Virus record (IMG/VR): IMGVR_UViG_3300036985_001476
Span: 1-36,031 of that record
DNA: 36,031 nucleotides
From: a virus
Reading direction: 5' to 3' (one strand)
In this document: piece after piece, positions 1-7,303 of the stretch
Position numbering within the stretch: position 1 is the stretch's first letter
How the letters are laid out: each line of letters opens with the position of its first letter
Translations under genes and position numbers: made by a program
The notes under the pieces: model-generated
What the model saw: the letters and a program-made list of their open reading frames with translations, nothing else
Databases searched by the model: none
Told to the model about the DNA's origin: nothing

Positions 1-123
1 AGGTATGAATGAAGAAGAAGTCCTTAAACTTCTTGAGGAAGAAAAAACAGGTGCTAGACGTGCGATGGTTATGATACGGCTACATCAACGTTTTTGCACC
101 TTGAGGATGGCAAGGGAGCGCAA
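1..123. repeat. Terminal direct repeat, left copy
   Basis: These 123 bases are identical to 35909-36031. The repeat lies inside a protein-coding frame that reads continuously from the right end into the left end, so it is best read as the overlap left when a circular or terminally redundant molecule is assembled. A biological terminal repeat of this size cannot be excluded from sequence alone. Confidence 0.95.
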
Positions 124-148
124 TCAACTATTCGGAGAGCAACAATGA
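1..148 (+). CDS. Small charged protein, 3' part (starts at 35871)
   Basis: This is the end of the gene that begins at 35871. The reading frame enters at base 2 (GGT ATG AAT) and ends at TGA 146-148. The last four bases overlap the ATG of the next gene (ATGA at 145-148). The part seen only on this side encodes the C-terminal residues NQLFGEQQ. Confidence 0.8.
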   Translation, partial: GMNEEEVLKLLEEEKTGARRAMVMIRLHQRFCTLRMARERNQLFGEQQ

Positions 149-492
149 TATTCTATAACTGTGAAGAAATCGAACAAAAATTGTATAAATCACGATTAAT
201 GAGCCTATTTTTAATGGTTTTGCTTATTATATCGCTAATGTTTAATTTTAAAGACGCATTTTCGGCATCTTTATATGCCCCCGATGGAACGTATCTTGGT
301 GAAATGACTGCTAATCCAATGGCAATCAATTCAATCAGCAATCCCTTATCGCAATACGGATCGGAGTTTTCTAACACCAGTATCAATAATCCTTATTCGC
401 AGTACGGATCGAAGTTGAGCAATCAAAGTCCGAATACCCCGTATGCGTCTACTCCAACAGTAGAGCCGCTTCCTTCTCTCTACGAACAGTAA
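145..492 (+). CDS. Small exported protein with NPxSQYGS repeats
   Basis: The protein has 115 residues if translation starts at the ATG that overlaps the preceding stop (ATGA). An alternative ATG at 199 (residue 19) begins directly at the hydrophobic stretch and would give a classical signal peptide (SLFLMVLLIISLMF). The mature part starts with LYAPDGTYLGEMTANP and carries two copies of a NPxSQYGSxxSN motif near residues 65-95, with a degenerate third. Short secreted proteins with such repeats occur in many bacteria and phages, with no known function. Its 3' end overlaps the opposing lysozyme gene by 44 bases. Confidence 0.75.
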   Translation: MIFYNCEEIEQKLYKSRLMSLFLMVLLIISLMFNFKDAFSASLYAPDGTYLGEMTANPMAINSISNPLSQYGSEFSNTSINNPYSQYGSKLSNQSPNTPYASTPTVEPLPSLYEQ

Positions 493-880
493 GTCCTTTT
501 AGCACTTTCCCTGCGGCTTTATCCCAGCGTTTGATTTCAGACGCTGCGGACACCCAATCACCGACATCGACTTTCTTTTTTAGTGTTGAAGTAGCGTAGT
601 TACCAACGCCCAAATTATAGATAAAATCAGCGATTGCGGCTTGTTTTTCCATGTTAGCAGTCGCTAGTATAGGTGAATACTTTATCGCTCTGTTAAGCAC
701 TTCTAATGCGGTTTTTATCAAATCTTCATCGGCTTGGTTTTGCGTCCAAGTCATGCCTTGCTTGATGCCTTTAGTTTGCCCCCACCCGATTGTCCATATC
801 CCTGCAGGGCATTGGTATGCAGTTAATTTGCACCCTTCACTATCTCTAACCAACTTAAGCAATATTTCTAATGCCGACAT
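449..880 (-). CDS. Endolysin, GH24 lysozyme (muramidase)
   Basis: This enzyme cleaves the glycan strand of peptidoglycan at lysis. The protein has 143 residues, the usual length for a soluble phage GH24 lysozyme. The active-site pattern is E15-x8-C24-x5-T30 within DSEGCKLTAYQCPAGIWTIG. The middle position, Asp in T4 and P21 enzymes, is Cys here, a variant known in the family. There is no signal peptide or SAR helix at the N-terminus, so release should depend on a holin. The ATG overlaps the preceding TGA (TGATG), which is better than the in-frame TTG one codon upstream. It is the last gene of the lysis cassette. Confidence 0.93.
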   Translation of the reverse strand: MSALEILLKLVRDSEGCKLTAYQCPAGIWTIGWGQTKGIKQGMTWTQNQADEDLIKTALEVLNRAIKYSPILATANMEKQAAIADFIYNLGVGNYATSTLKKKVDVGDWVSAASEIKRWDKAAGKVLKGLTVRREKEAALLLE

Positions 881-1236
881 CAACTCAAGAACCGTAATTT
901 GTAAAGTGTAGATAGGTACGTTTCAACGGCTGTATCAATCAGATTCTGAATTGCAGTATCTTCTTTATCACATACTTTATAACGGTTGTCTTTGATCCAC
1001 TTCACTTGCGCTTGCAATTCGATAATGATTTCTTTGCTATCGGTGTAGCCAAGAATTTCAATGTTCTTCATCAAGCCATATTGACCTTGATACGCTTCAG
1101 CGATTGCATCTGCGTTCTCAACAATAGCGTCATAGAAGCTACCTAGTGCCATGTGCTGTGCAAACGATTTAGTTTTTAAGTGTTCTCGATGTGCTAAATC
1201 ACGCGCTAAAAACAGTAATGATATTAAATGTTCCAT
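880..1236 (-). CDS. DUF5856-like helical protein in the lysis cassette
   Basis: The protein has 118 residues and is predominantly helical, with motifs EHLISLLFLARDLAHREHL and TKSFAQHMALGSFYDAI. It resembles, from memory, phage proteins annotated as DUF5856, which are thought to have a ferritin/Dps-like helical bundle. His and Glu residues are frequent but I cannot assign a metal site. A clear AAGGA ribosome site lies 6 bases before the ATG. The gene sits between a membrane protein and the lysozyme and is coupled to both. Its role in lysis is not known. Confidence 0.7.
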   Translation of the reverse strand: MEHLISLLFLARDLAHREHLKTKSFAQHMALGSFYDAIVENADAIAEAYQGQYGLMKNIEILGYTDSKEIIIELQAQVKWIKDNRYKVCDKEDTAIQNLIDTAVETYLSTLYKLRFLS

Positions 1237-1238
1237 CT

Positions 1239-1466
1239 TTATCCTTTGGACGTTATGTAAACTATAAATGCAAATATAGCTGAAACGCTAAAAACTACAC
1301 CCCCAAAAAAACCTTTGTTGTTATTAGCATCTTTTTGGAGCGTTTCTAATGCCAGAAATATACGGTCAGAGCGTCTGCGCGAATCTTCCAGCTCTTTATG
1401 AAGTTCTTGGGTAAGCCCCTCAATCTTCTGCTCTACTTTAGCCACTCGGCAGTTAAGGTCTGTCAC
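1239..1466 (-). CDS. Coiled-coil plus C-terminal membrane helix protein (XhlA/holin-like)
   Basis: The protein has 75 residues and starts at GTG, with AGGA about 8 bases upstream. Residues 1-50 form a charged heptad-like coil (VAKVEQKIEGLTQELHKELE). Residues 54-72 form one membrane helix (FFGGVVFSVSAIFAFIVYI), followed by a short charged tail. This arrangement matches haemolysin XhlA-type and related lysis accessory proteins. The gene overlaps the 3' end of Rz by 14 bases. It may be a holin partner or regulator. Family membership is inferred from topology only. Confidence 0.6.
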   Translation of the reverse strand: MTDLNCRVAKVEQKIEGLTQELHKELEDSRRRSDRIFLALETLQKDANNNKGFFGGVVFSVSAIFAFIVYITSKG

Positions 1467-1929
1467 GATTTAATCCTATTATAAACTTTTGACATATTTT
1501 AGCATACTCTGCTACTTGGTCTGCTCTGTAGGCTTCAGACTTGAGAAATTCTGTAAGTTCATCTGAAAGTTCGTATCTATTTTCATCGGTTTTAGCAGCG
1601 GTGCTGGAATCACCAACTTTGGCTGCGGTGCAACTACTACCTTTCCTGCCGTTGTCGTACATGCGCTTAGACTTAAAAGAATCACGCTGAGTATTAATAG
1701 CTTTAATAGCTGATTCATTTGCGTCCTCCAGTTCTTTATTAAGCTGTAAAGCCTTTGCGTTGGCTTTATCAGCTTCTTCAGTAAGAGTAGCTAAGATCAA
1801 TTCAGCTTCTCGATTTTGCATGGCAATGCTATTTGCCATTTGGACTATCTCTGCTTTATCTATTTTATGAGATGTAAAGTATCCAGAAGCAAATCCAACA
1901 ATAAAAATAATAATAAAAATATAAGGCAT
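1453..1929 (-). CDS. Rz: Rz-like inner-membrane spanin subunit
   Basis: The protein has 158 residues: an N-terminal membrane anchor (residues 2-19, PYIFIIIFIVGFASGYFT), then a long alpha-helical periplasmic region rich in Ala, Glu and Lys. This is the standard topology of an i-spanin, which fuses inner and outer membranes at the final step of lysis. It is called because a complete lipoprotein gene (Rz1) is embedded in another frame at 1512-1718. Its ATG overlaps the stop of the small holin candidate (TAATG). Confidence 0.88.
   Translation of the reverse strand: MPYIFIIIFIVGFASGYFTSHKIDKAEIVQMANSIAMQNREAELILATLTEEADKANAKALQLNKELEDANESAIKAINTQRDSFKSKRMYDNGRKGSSCTAAKVGDSSTAAKTDENRYELSDELTEFLKSEAYRADQVAEYAKICQKFIIGLNRDRP
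1512..1718 (-). CDS. Rz1: Rz1-like outer-membrane lipoprotein spanin, nested in Rz
   Basis: The gene is 68 codons long, entirely inside Rz in a different frame. A strong internal ribosome site (GGAGGA) precedes its ATG by about 5 bases. The protein has a signal peptide (LLKLLILSVILLSLSAC) with lipobox LSAC, giving lipidation at Cys20, and a short Pro-rich mature part (VVAPQPKLVIPAPLLKP). These are hallmark features of an o-spanin that pairs with Rz across the periplasm. A fully nested Rz1 matches the lambda arrangement. Confidence 0.92.
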   Translation of the reverse strand: MNQLLKLLILSVILLSLSACTTTAGKVVVAPQPKLVIPAPLLKPMKIDTNFQMNLQNFSSLKPTEQTK

Positions 1930-2087
1930 TAGTCTTTTAACATAACACCAAGACCGCCAGCAACCCCACTAGCCAGTAATAACAACTGATCTATAGGTTT
2001 ACCTAAGAATATAAATACAGAGCCTGCGATAGCTGTAGATACCCAAATTAGACCACGTTTAGTTGAAGCTTCTGACCAATTTATCAT
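1929..2087 (-). CDS. Small two-helix membrane protein, candidate holin
   Basis: The protein has 52 residues, MINWSEASTKRGLIW... to ...LGVMLKD. Two hydrophobic segments (about residues 12-30 and 35-50) are separated by the short charged turn GKPID, giving a hairpin topology like small class II holins. The ATG is preceded closely by AGGAT. The stop TAA overlaps the Rz ATG. Its position, directly upstream of the spanins and downstream of the tail fibre, supports a holin that opens the inner membrane for the non-secreted lysozyme. No sequence-level family match is claimed. Confidence 0.72.
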   Translation of the reverse strand: MINWSEASTKRGLIWVSTAIAGSVFIFLGKPIDQLLLLASGVAGGLGVMLKD

Positions 2088-2092
2088 TATCC

Positions 2093-3148
2093 TTACTCGT
2101 ACATTATGTTAATAGAACCAGCATCAAAAGTGTCTGTAGGCGATCCAGTGGTACTACCTATGATTCGTAGTTGATCTATTGATCCTGAAACAGTGCATAA
2201 ACCAGAGTTTACACCTAAAGCACCAGCTCCGGCTTTATTTAACCCTCCTGTAGCTACAATAGATGTACTACTTTGTAAACATAGTTGTATTGCCCCAGAA
2301 GCTAAATCACCAATAGCTGTGCTTTGAGTTAAAATAAACCCTACGGTGCTACTATTAGTGCCTACCCCAGCTCCTATAGATGACGCTTGAGAAACATATC
2401 CTGTCGTTTGTATAGACCCTACTCCCACTTGAATTTGTAATGGGTTTGTTCCATTTGTACTAACCCCACTAAACATTACAGTCACACGTTTAACCCAAGA
2501 TGGGATTCCTGTAAAAGTTATTGATGTACCTGATGTTGAAGCTTGGGCTGTACCTGAAGTTAAAACTCCTACACCTGTTGGAGTTCCAGCTATAACAGGC
2601 GAAGTTAAAGTAGGCGAAGTTAAAGTAGGCGAAGTTAAAGTAGGCGAAGTTGCAAATACAGCAGACCCAGTACCTGTTTCATTTGTTAAAGCAGTTGCTA
2701 ATTGTGCAGAAGTAAAAGACCCTAGAGAACTAACATTACCTACAGAAGTTACAGCCCCAGTAAGATTAGCATTAGTAGTTACTGTAGCCGCATTACCTCC
2801 AATAGAAAGCCCTGCCGCTGTACCCGTACAATTAGTTAGCACTCCAGCAGAGGGTGTTCCTAAATTTGGGGTGACTAAGACTGGTGAAATTAAATCGGCT
2901 TTAAGTATTAATTCATCATATCGCGCTGAATCTCCGGCTACAGTTCCAGCCGCAAGCCCAGTAAGTTTAAAGTTACCCATCGGCAAGTTAGCCGTTGGCG
3001 GTGATTGACCATTTCGAGTAACCGCATTAGACAAACCATTAGCGATGTCGTTATTGGTGTTGTTAGTCGTAACTGACGATATTGTTGTTCCGGTAACAAC
3101 AGGATTGCCAGCCGGAAGGGTGAATGTCCCCGATCCATTGTACGGCAC
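2093..3148 (-). CDS. Tail fibre / receptor-binding protein with SPTLT repeats
   Basis: The protein has 351 residues and starts at GTG behind a strong GGGGGTG ribosome site. The N-terminal 80 residues (SNAVTRNGQSPPTANLPMGNFKLTGLAAGT) match the shaft-start module common in phage tail fibres, which I infer attaches to the virion. The middle is low-complexity Gly/Thr/Ser-rich and holds three and a half SPTLT units (residues about 167-183). The C-terminal 140 residues (from IPSWVKRVTVMFSGV) form a compact beta-rich domain ending FDAGSINIMYE, probably the receptor-binding tip. It is followed immediately by the lysis genes. Confidence 0.85.
   Translation of the reverse strand: MPYNGSGTFTLPAGNPVVTGTTISSVTTNNTNNDIANGLSNAVTRNGQSPPTANLPMGNFKLTGLAAGTVAGDSARYDELILKADLISPVLVTPNLGTPSAGVLTNCTGTAAGLSIGGNAATVTTNANLTGAVTSVGNVSSLGSFTSAQLATALTNETGTGSAVFATSPTLTSPTLTSPTLTSPVIAGTPTGVGVLTSGTAQASTSGTSITFTGIPSWVKRVTVMFSGVSTNGTNPLQIQVGVGSIQTTGYVSQASSIGAGVGTNSSTVGFILTQSTAIGDLASGAIQLCLQSSTSIVATGGLNKAGAGALGVNSGLCTVSGSIDQLRIIGSTTGSPTDTFDAGSINIMYE
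2597..2651. repeat. 15-bp tandem repeat inside the tail fibre gene
   Basis: Three perfect copies of AGGCGAAGTTAAAGT and a partial fourth copy (10 bases) lie at 2597-2611, 2612-2626, 2627-2641 and 2642-2651. The unit is in frame and encodes SPTLT on the minus strand. Perfect identity between copies suggests recent slippage, which would change fibre shaft length without breaking the frame. Confidence 0.95.
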
Positions 3149-3177
3149 TTTACACCCCCATCACAAAGGCATATAAT
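3149..3177 (+). promoter_or_regulatory. Strong sigma-70-type promoter for the HNH gene
   Basis: TTTACA at 3149-3154 and a perfect TATAAT at 3172-3177 are separated by exactly 17 bases. The HNH start codon follows about 33 bases downstream. This is the best sigma-70 match noticed in the window and reads against the surrounding late operon. Confidence 0.85.
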
Positions 3178-3209
3178 GAAGTTTTAAATTCATTAAAGGG
3201 TTTTAATTT

Positions 3210-3788
3210 ATGGGTTATAAAGTAGACGATTCCATCAAATGCGTTATCTGCGGTAGCGCTCCAATAATTGCTAGGCTTTTGTGTAGACCTTGTTACACTA
3301 TCGAAAGGCGTAAAAATAATTTGGCTAATCATGCTTTTATAACTCCTGAGAAAGCGTTTCATTTAAAATATGTAATTTCTGAAAACGGTTGCTGGGATTG
3401 GATAGCCTCTAAAAGAAAAGATGGCTATGGCATATTCAATCTTGCAAACGATAAAAAAGTAAGGGCGCATAGGTATTCTTACGAACTACACAACGGTAAA
3501 ATTAACGATGCGTTGAAAGTAGTCATGCACTCTTGCGATAATCCAAAATGTGTAAACCCCGCACATCTATCTTTAGGAACTAGAGGCGATAATCTTTTAG
3601 ACGCGTATGCTAAACATAGACGAACTACAGGCGATGAATCACATTTATCTAAAATTTCAGAATTACAAGCTTTAGCTATTCTATCAGATACACGCCCACA
3701 ATCACTAATAGCTAAAGAATATGGCTTACACCAAAGCCAAATAAGCCGTATAAAATCAGGAAAACGTAGAGCTAGATCAATTACATAG
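3210..3788 (+). CDS. HNH endonuclease with zinc ribbon and C-terminal HTH
   Basis: The protein has 192 residues. A zinc ribbon near the N-terminus uses C11-x2-C14 and C25-x2-C28. The HNH_3-type nuclease core runs about 60-125, with H87 (RAHRYSYELHNG), H107, N111 and H119 (MHSCDNPKCVNPAHL). The final part (about 164-184, SLIAKEYGLHQSQISRIKSG) looks like a helix-turn-helix for DNA recognition. AAAGGG precedes the ATG. The gene is opposite in strand to all its neighbours and carries its own promoter, which is typical of a free-standing homing-type nuclease. It could also act in packaging, but terL is far away. Confidence 0.9.
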   Translation: MGYKVDDSIKCVICGSAPIIARLLCRPCYTIERRKNNLANHAFITPEKAFHLKYVISENGCWDWIASKRKDGYGIFNLANDKKVRAHRYSYELHNGKINDALKVVMHSCDNPKCVNPAHLSLGTRGDNLLDAYAKHRRTTGDESHLSKISELQALAILSDTRPQSLIAKEYGLHQSQISRIKSGKRRARSIT

Positions 3789-3795
3789 GGCATCG

Positions 3796-5544
3796 TTATT
3801 CCTTATTGTTGCGTAATTGATTAGCTAAAGCTAAAGTTGATGCTCTAGCAGCAGTAGGCGCTATTTTATCCAAAGGCAAAGGTGGTTTTTGAACTAAATT
3901 CCTTTGTATTATTGGCGTTGAAGCTAAAGCTCTTGCAGCAGGTTTAGCTAATGCTGAAGCCCATAAAAGAGGTTGCCCTGATGCCAAAGAAAGTAATCCT
4001 CCAACGCCTACATCTCTTAAAGAAATAGTAGGTATACTACCTATTGTACTAGCCTCTTGAGAAGCTTTAGGAAACATTGATGCAAAAGATGCAATATCTT
4101 TAAGTTCTCCAGATATAGGACGTTTTCGTTTTAATAAATCTGCAAATTTTTTAGCTGACACATTTCCAGTATCACCAGCAAGTGTTTTTTCAATATCATA
4201 TGTCCGCGCAATCATTTCTCGCGCTTGTTTAAATTTATCTAATAATTCAGGCGCATTTATATCTTGCAAATGAGTTTCTACAGCGTCTTCTAAGGCCCGT
4301 GCAGCAGCTTTAGAAGCTTTTGCTACATCTGTGTTATTTGTTCTAAACGCGTCATCAGCCGCAGTTCTTAACTGTTTAATCTTTGCTATTGCAGCAGATG
4401 AATCAAAAGCTGGCGATTTTAAAGATTCAATTAAATCAATAACTGGACTAGGAGGTGCGCCAGGAAAACCTTGTGCAGATTTTAAAAATGGTTCTGCAAT
4501 TTTATCAAGTTTAGCTACATATTCCGCTTTGGGTTTTATAATCCCTACATCTCCTATAGCTGAATAAGCTTTACCAGCTTCATTTCGAACCGCGCTAAGT
4601 GTATCAAAATCAAGTTTAGTGCCTTCAGGAAGATTTATCGCCTTAGCCGCCAACGCATTAAACACAGGTTGATTTTGTTTACTGATAATTTGGGATATTG
4701 GAGTTTTTCCTCCTAAACCTTCAATTATTTCATTTCCAATAGATTGTTTAGCTGTAGCAGGAGGGATAACTAAACCTAAAGATTTAGCTTTTTTTATAGC
4801 CTCAATATCTACAGGTGTTTGTTCTGCGCCTCTTACAAATCTATGTAACCCTTTTACTAACTTACCAACAGTAGGCATAACCGCACCTATTTCAGCGGCA
4901 TTTTTAACATCTTCTGGATGAAGCATTGCTTCACTAGCTGCACCAGTTATTGCACCTGCTCCTGTACGAGCAGCGAAATTTGCTATCGCATTTGAACCTA
5001 TATCACCCGTCATACCGCCTGTACGAAGTAAATTTACTACTTTAGGTGCTGCGCCAAGCACTTTAGCCGTTGAGCCTAATATACCAGCGACAGGTGCAGT
5101 AATAGCAGTTTCACCTGCTAAAGTACCTACGTTATAAGCAGTAGATTCAGGATTAAACCCTGCATTAACCAGTTTATTTTTGGCGTATTGCGATACATTT
5201 TCAGTAGTTTCAGGCGCTATATGTTCGCCTATCATTTGCAATGGCCGAACAGCACCTTTAGCAATTCCGGCATACAAATTACTGACATTACCTAAAACTT
5301 CTTTACCATAAGAAACTATTGGGTTTTCTTCAACCGTATCTTTAGCTATATGCAATACAGGCTTATTAAATTCTTTAGCTTCTCTTCCATGCACTTGTTC
5401 AACCGTATCTTTAGCTATATGCAATACAGGCATATTAAATTCTTTAACTGCTCTTTCATGCACTTGTTCAGGAGTTATCCCTTCAGGCACATTTTCATAA
5501 ATATGCTGAGAATTATCGCCTAGAGTAACTGTTACATTTGCCAT
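3796..5544 (-). CDS. Putative internal virion / DNA ejection protein
   Basis: The protein has 582 residues from the ATG at 5544; an in-frame TTG three codons earlier is less likely. The N-terminal segment (ANVTVTLGDNSQHIYENVPEGITPEQVHERAVKEF) is a small module that I recall at the start of several podovirus virion proteins. It contains a duplicated 23-residue segment. Residues about 80-220 are Gly/Ala-rich and amphipathic, suited to membrane insertion. The remainder is helical. Size, composition and its place beside two other Ala/Gln-rich proteins suggest an ejected inner-core protein. No enzymatic motif is visible. Confidence 0.6.
   Translation of the reverse strand: MANVTVTLGDNSQHIYENVPEGITPEQVHERAVKEFNMPVLHIAKDTVEQVHGREAKEFNKPVLHIAKDTVEENPIVSYGKEVLGNVSNLYAGIAKGAVRPLQMIGEHIAPETTENVSQYAKNKLVNAGFNPESTAYNVGTLAGETAITAPVAGILGSTAKVLGAAPKVVNLLRTGGMTGDIGSNAIANFAARTGAGAITGAASEAMLHPEDVKNAAEIGAVMPTVGKLVKGLHRFVRGAEQTPVDIEAIKKAKSLGLVIPPATAKQSIGNEIIEGLGGKTPISQIISKQNQPVFNALAAKAINLPEGTKLDFDTLSAVRNEAGKAYSAIGDVGIIKPKAEYVAKLDKIAEPFLKSAQGFPGAPPSPVIDLIESLKSPAFDSSAAIAKIKQLRTAADDAFRTNNTDVAKASKAAARALEDAVETHLQDINAPELLDKFKQAREMIARTYDIEKTLAGDTGNVSAKKFADLLKRKRPISGELKDIASFASMFPKASQEASTIGSIPTISLRDVGVGGLLSLASGQPLLWASALAKPAARALASTPIIQRNLVQKPPLPLDKIAPTAARASTLALANQLRNNKE
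5330..5467. repeat. 69-bp in-frame tandem duplication in the ejection protein gene
   Basis: Units 5330-5398 and 5399-5467 are nearly identical, with only a few substitutions. They encode EQVHERAVKEFNMPVLHIAK (first copy) and EQVHGREAKEFNKPVLHIAK (second), each followed by DTV. The repeat length of exactly 23 codons keeps the frame open, so the duplication is tolerated or selected. Confidence 0.93.
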
Positions 5545-5546
5545 TG

Positions 5547-6878
5547 TTACCAACCTGATACAGTAGGTTTAGGCGCTTGATTAACTTCAGGCGCTGGGGG
5601 TTGTACATCATTTACATTAGTTGTTTGAGGCTGATAAGGTTGAAATTTTAAACCAAATCTTTTAGGGTCTTGTTCAATAACAGGCTGATATGTACGCTCA
5701 TAGGCTTGTTGCGTTCTACTACCTAAACGGTTTAATGACGCATCTACTTCATCTAAAGCTTCTATAGTCTTTTTTGTGCCTAATTTTACAGGGTCAATTT
5801 TAGCTATTGTATCTCTAAGAATACCCCATTCTTGAACCGCCATATTACCTACTGCGCCAGATGATGCGGCCACATCTTTCCCTAAAGATGTTATTTTACC
5901 CATAAGGCTATCGTATTTATTCTGGGCTTCTGAAGCTTCACTTTCAGGAAGATTAGGTAATATTCCTCGATACCCTGAAATCCCAGGTAACCCAGGTGAA
6001 GTTTTTAACTCATGAGAAGCTTTTTGAATTTCTTTTACTTTACTAAAGAGCGCTGACGCAGTATTAGCTTCTTCACCCGCGTCAACATTCATTTTTTGTT
6101 GCTGTTGAGGAGATACAGTGGTTAATGCATTAAATGGGACTTTTCCGAAAGATTCTTCCCTAGTTACATTAATAGGCTGTCCATTTGGCCCCATAATAGC
6201 TACAGGCATTTCAGGAGGTTTATTAGCTTGAATCATTGCTTGAATAGCGCGCTCAGTTTCTAATCTATCTGCAGCTATTTGTCTTTGTACGTCTAGTTTT
6301 TCAGTTTGTAATTCACGTTTTAAAGCAGCTTCATCAATTAACTTCTGCTTTGTTGCATCTCTAGTTGCTTGATGCTCTTTAATCGCCATGTATGCGGCAG
6401 CTTCAGTTGGAATGATACCTGCTGCATTAGACATAGCCATAGCTTGTTGTGCGGGAGTCAATGTTTCAAAATTAGCTACTGGCGGTTGTTGCATCGGTAC
6501 AGCAGGTGTGCCTTGAGGTTGAGCTTCACCAGTAAATAATGCTCCTGCACGTTTCCAAATTGAAGGTGATTGTGCAGGCGTACCTGCTGCTTCAAGCTCT
6601 TGCTGAGTTGCTGGAATACCTAAACCTTGTTTAGCTGCAATAACCTCTTTTAAACGTTGGGTTTCAAGATTTTTAAGCTCCTCTTGACCTTTCATTTCTC
6701 CGTAAATTCCAAGACCTTGTTTTAACCCTTGTGCTAAATGCTGAGTCCAAGAAGGCGCTACATAACGGTCACCGATCATCTGCCCTTGAAGCATATCTTG
6801 ACCGGATTCACGCAATTTTTGAGCTAAAGCAATCTTCTGCTTAGTCCCTAAAATCTTTTCATCATATAAGTTAGCCAT
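5547..6878 (-). CDS. Putative internal virion protein
   Basis: The protein has 443 residues. The N-terminal 90 residues are helical (QKIALAQKLRESGQDMLQGQ, then GLKQGLGIYGEMKGQEELKN). A Pro/Gln-rich linker follows, then a coiled-coil segment (about 180-215, ALKRELQTEKLDVQRQIAADR), and a helical C-terminal domain around ELKTSPGLPGISGYRG. The protein ends with a Pro-rich tail. The stop is two bases from the next ATG and the start overlaps the previous stop. Arrangement and composition match podovirus ejection proteins. The N-terminal segment with IGDRYVAPSWTQHLAQGL is typical of a phage family of unassigned function. Confidence 0.58.
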   Translation of the reverse strand: MANLYDEKILGTKQKIALAQKLRESGQDMLQGQMIGDRYVAPSWTQHLAQGLKQGLGIYGEMKGQEELKNLETQRLKEVIAAKQGLGIPATQQELEAAGTPAQSPSIWKRAGALFTGEAQPQGTPAVPMQQPPVANFETLTPAQQAMAMSNAAGIIPTEAAAYMAIKEHQATRDATKQKLIDEAALKRELQTEKLDVQRQIAADRLETERAIQAMIQANKPPEMPVAIMGPNGQPINVTREESFGKVPFNALTTVSPQQQQKMNVDAGEEANTASALFSKVKEIQKASHELKTSPGLPGISGYRGILPNLPESEASEAQNKYDSLMGKITSLGKDVAASSGAVGNMAVQEWGILRDTIAKIDPVKLGTKKTIEALDEVDASLNRLGSRTQQAYERTYQPVIEQDPKRFGLKFQPYQPQTTNVNDVQPPAPEVNQAPKPTVSGW

Positions 6879-7303
6879 TATCTTACTGCTCCTCTGTATC
6901 GGCTACCATCAAGATTAACACCAGCTACAGCATAAGGGTCTGAAAGACTACCACCATACATCCCACCTGTTTGAACGCCTGTTTGTGGAGGTGTTTGGCC
7001 TACAGGTGCAGTTACCGCTCCAGTAGGATTAGCATTGAAAGCAGGGTCATATTGACCAAACTCAGCTTGGTAATTATCAGCATAGATATTAGGATTTCCA
7101 ACACCCATTTTGTTTTTCATGCCTTCCCAAATACTACCATCTCCAGCGTCACTTAGTTTACTTAACCCTTTACCTATCCCTTGACCTTGTTTAAACGCAC
7201 CGCTTAAATCTATATTTGGTGAAGCGTATTGAGGCGTTTTTGGTGCGCCTGATCTTAATAAGTCAGCCAAAGCCATTCTTTGATCTTCTCCTAGCACTTC
7301 CAT
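6878..7303 (-). CDS. Uncharacterised virion-block protein, Gly-rich
   Basis: The protein has 141 residues. It begins with a short helix (EDQRMALADLLRSG), continues with a Gly/Lys helix (FKQGQGIGKGLSKLSDAG), and ends in a Pro/Gly/Thr-rich low-complexity half (PVGQTPPQTGVQTGGMYGGS). I do not recognise a family. Both ends overlap neighbours by one base, placing it in a run of three coupled putative ejection proteins. A small inner-core or assembly role is inferred from position only. Confidence 0.6.
   Translation of the reverse strand: MEVLGEDQRMALADLLRSGAPKTPQYASPNIDLSGAFKQGQGIGKGLSKLSDAGDGSIWEGMKNKMGVGNPNIYADNYQAEFGQYDPAFNANPTGAVTAPVGQTPPQTGVQTGGMYGGSLSDPYAVAGVNLDGSRYRGAVR

Noticed and set aside
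651-911. Plus-strand frame opposite the lysozyme gene
   Set aside because: It lies over the catalytic region of a clear GH24 gene, and no ribosome site was noticed.
3150-3362. Minus-strand frame of 70 codons between the tail fibre and HNH gene
   Set aside because: It is antisense to the well-supported HNH gene and its promoter, and lacks recognisable features.
3479-3793. Minus-strand frame of 104 codons antisense to the HNH gene
   Set aside because: It is a shadow of the HNH frame with no family signal.
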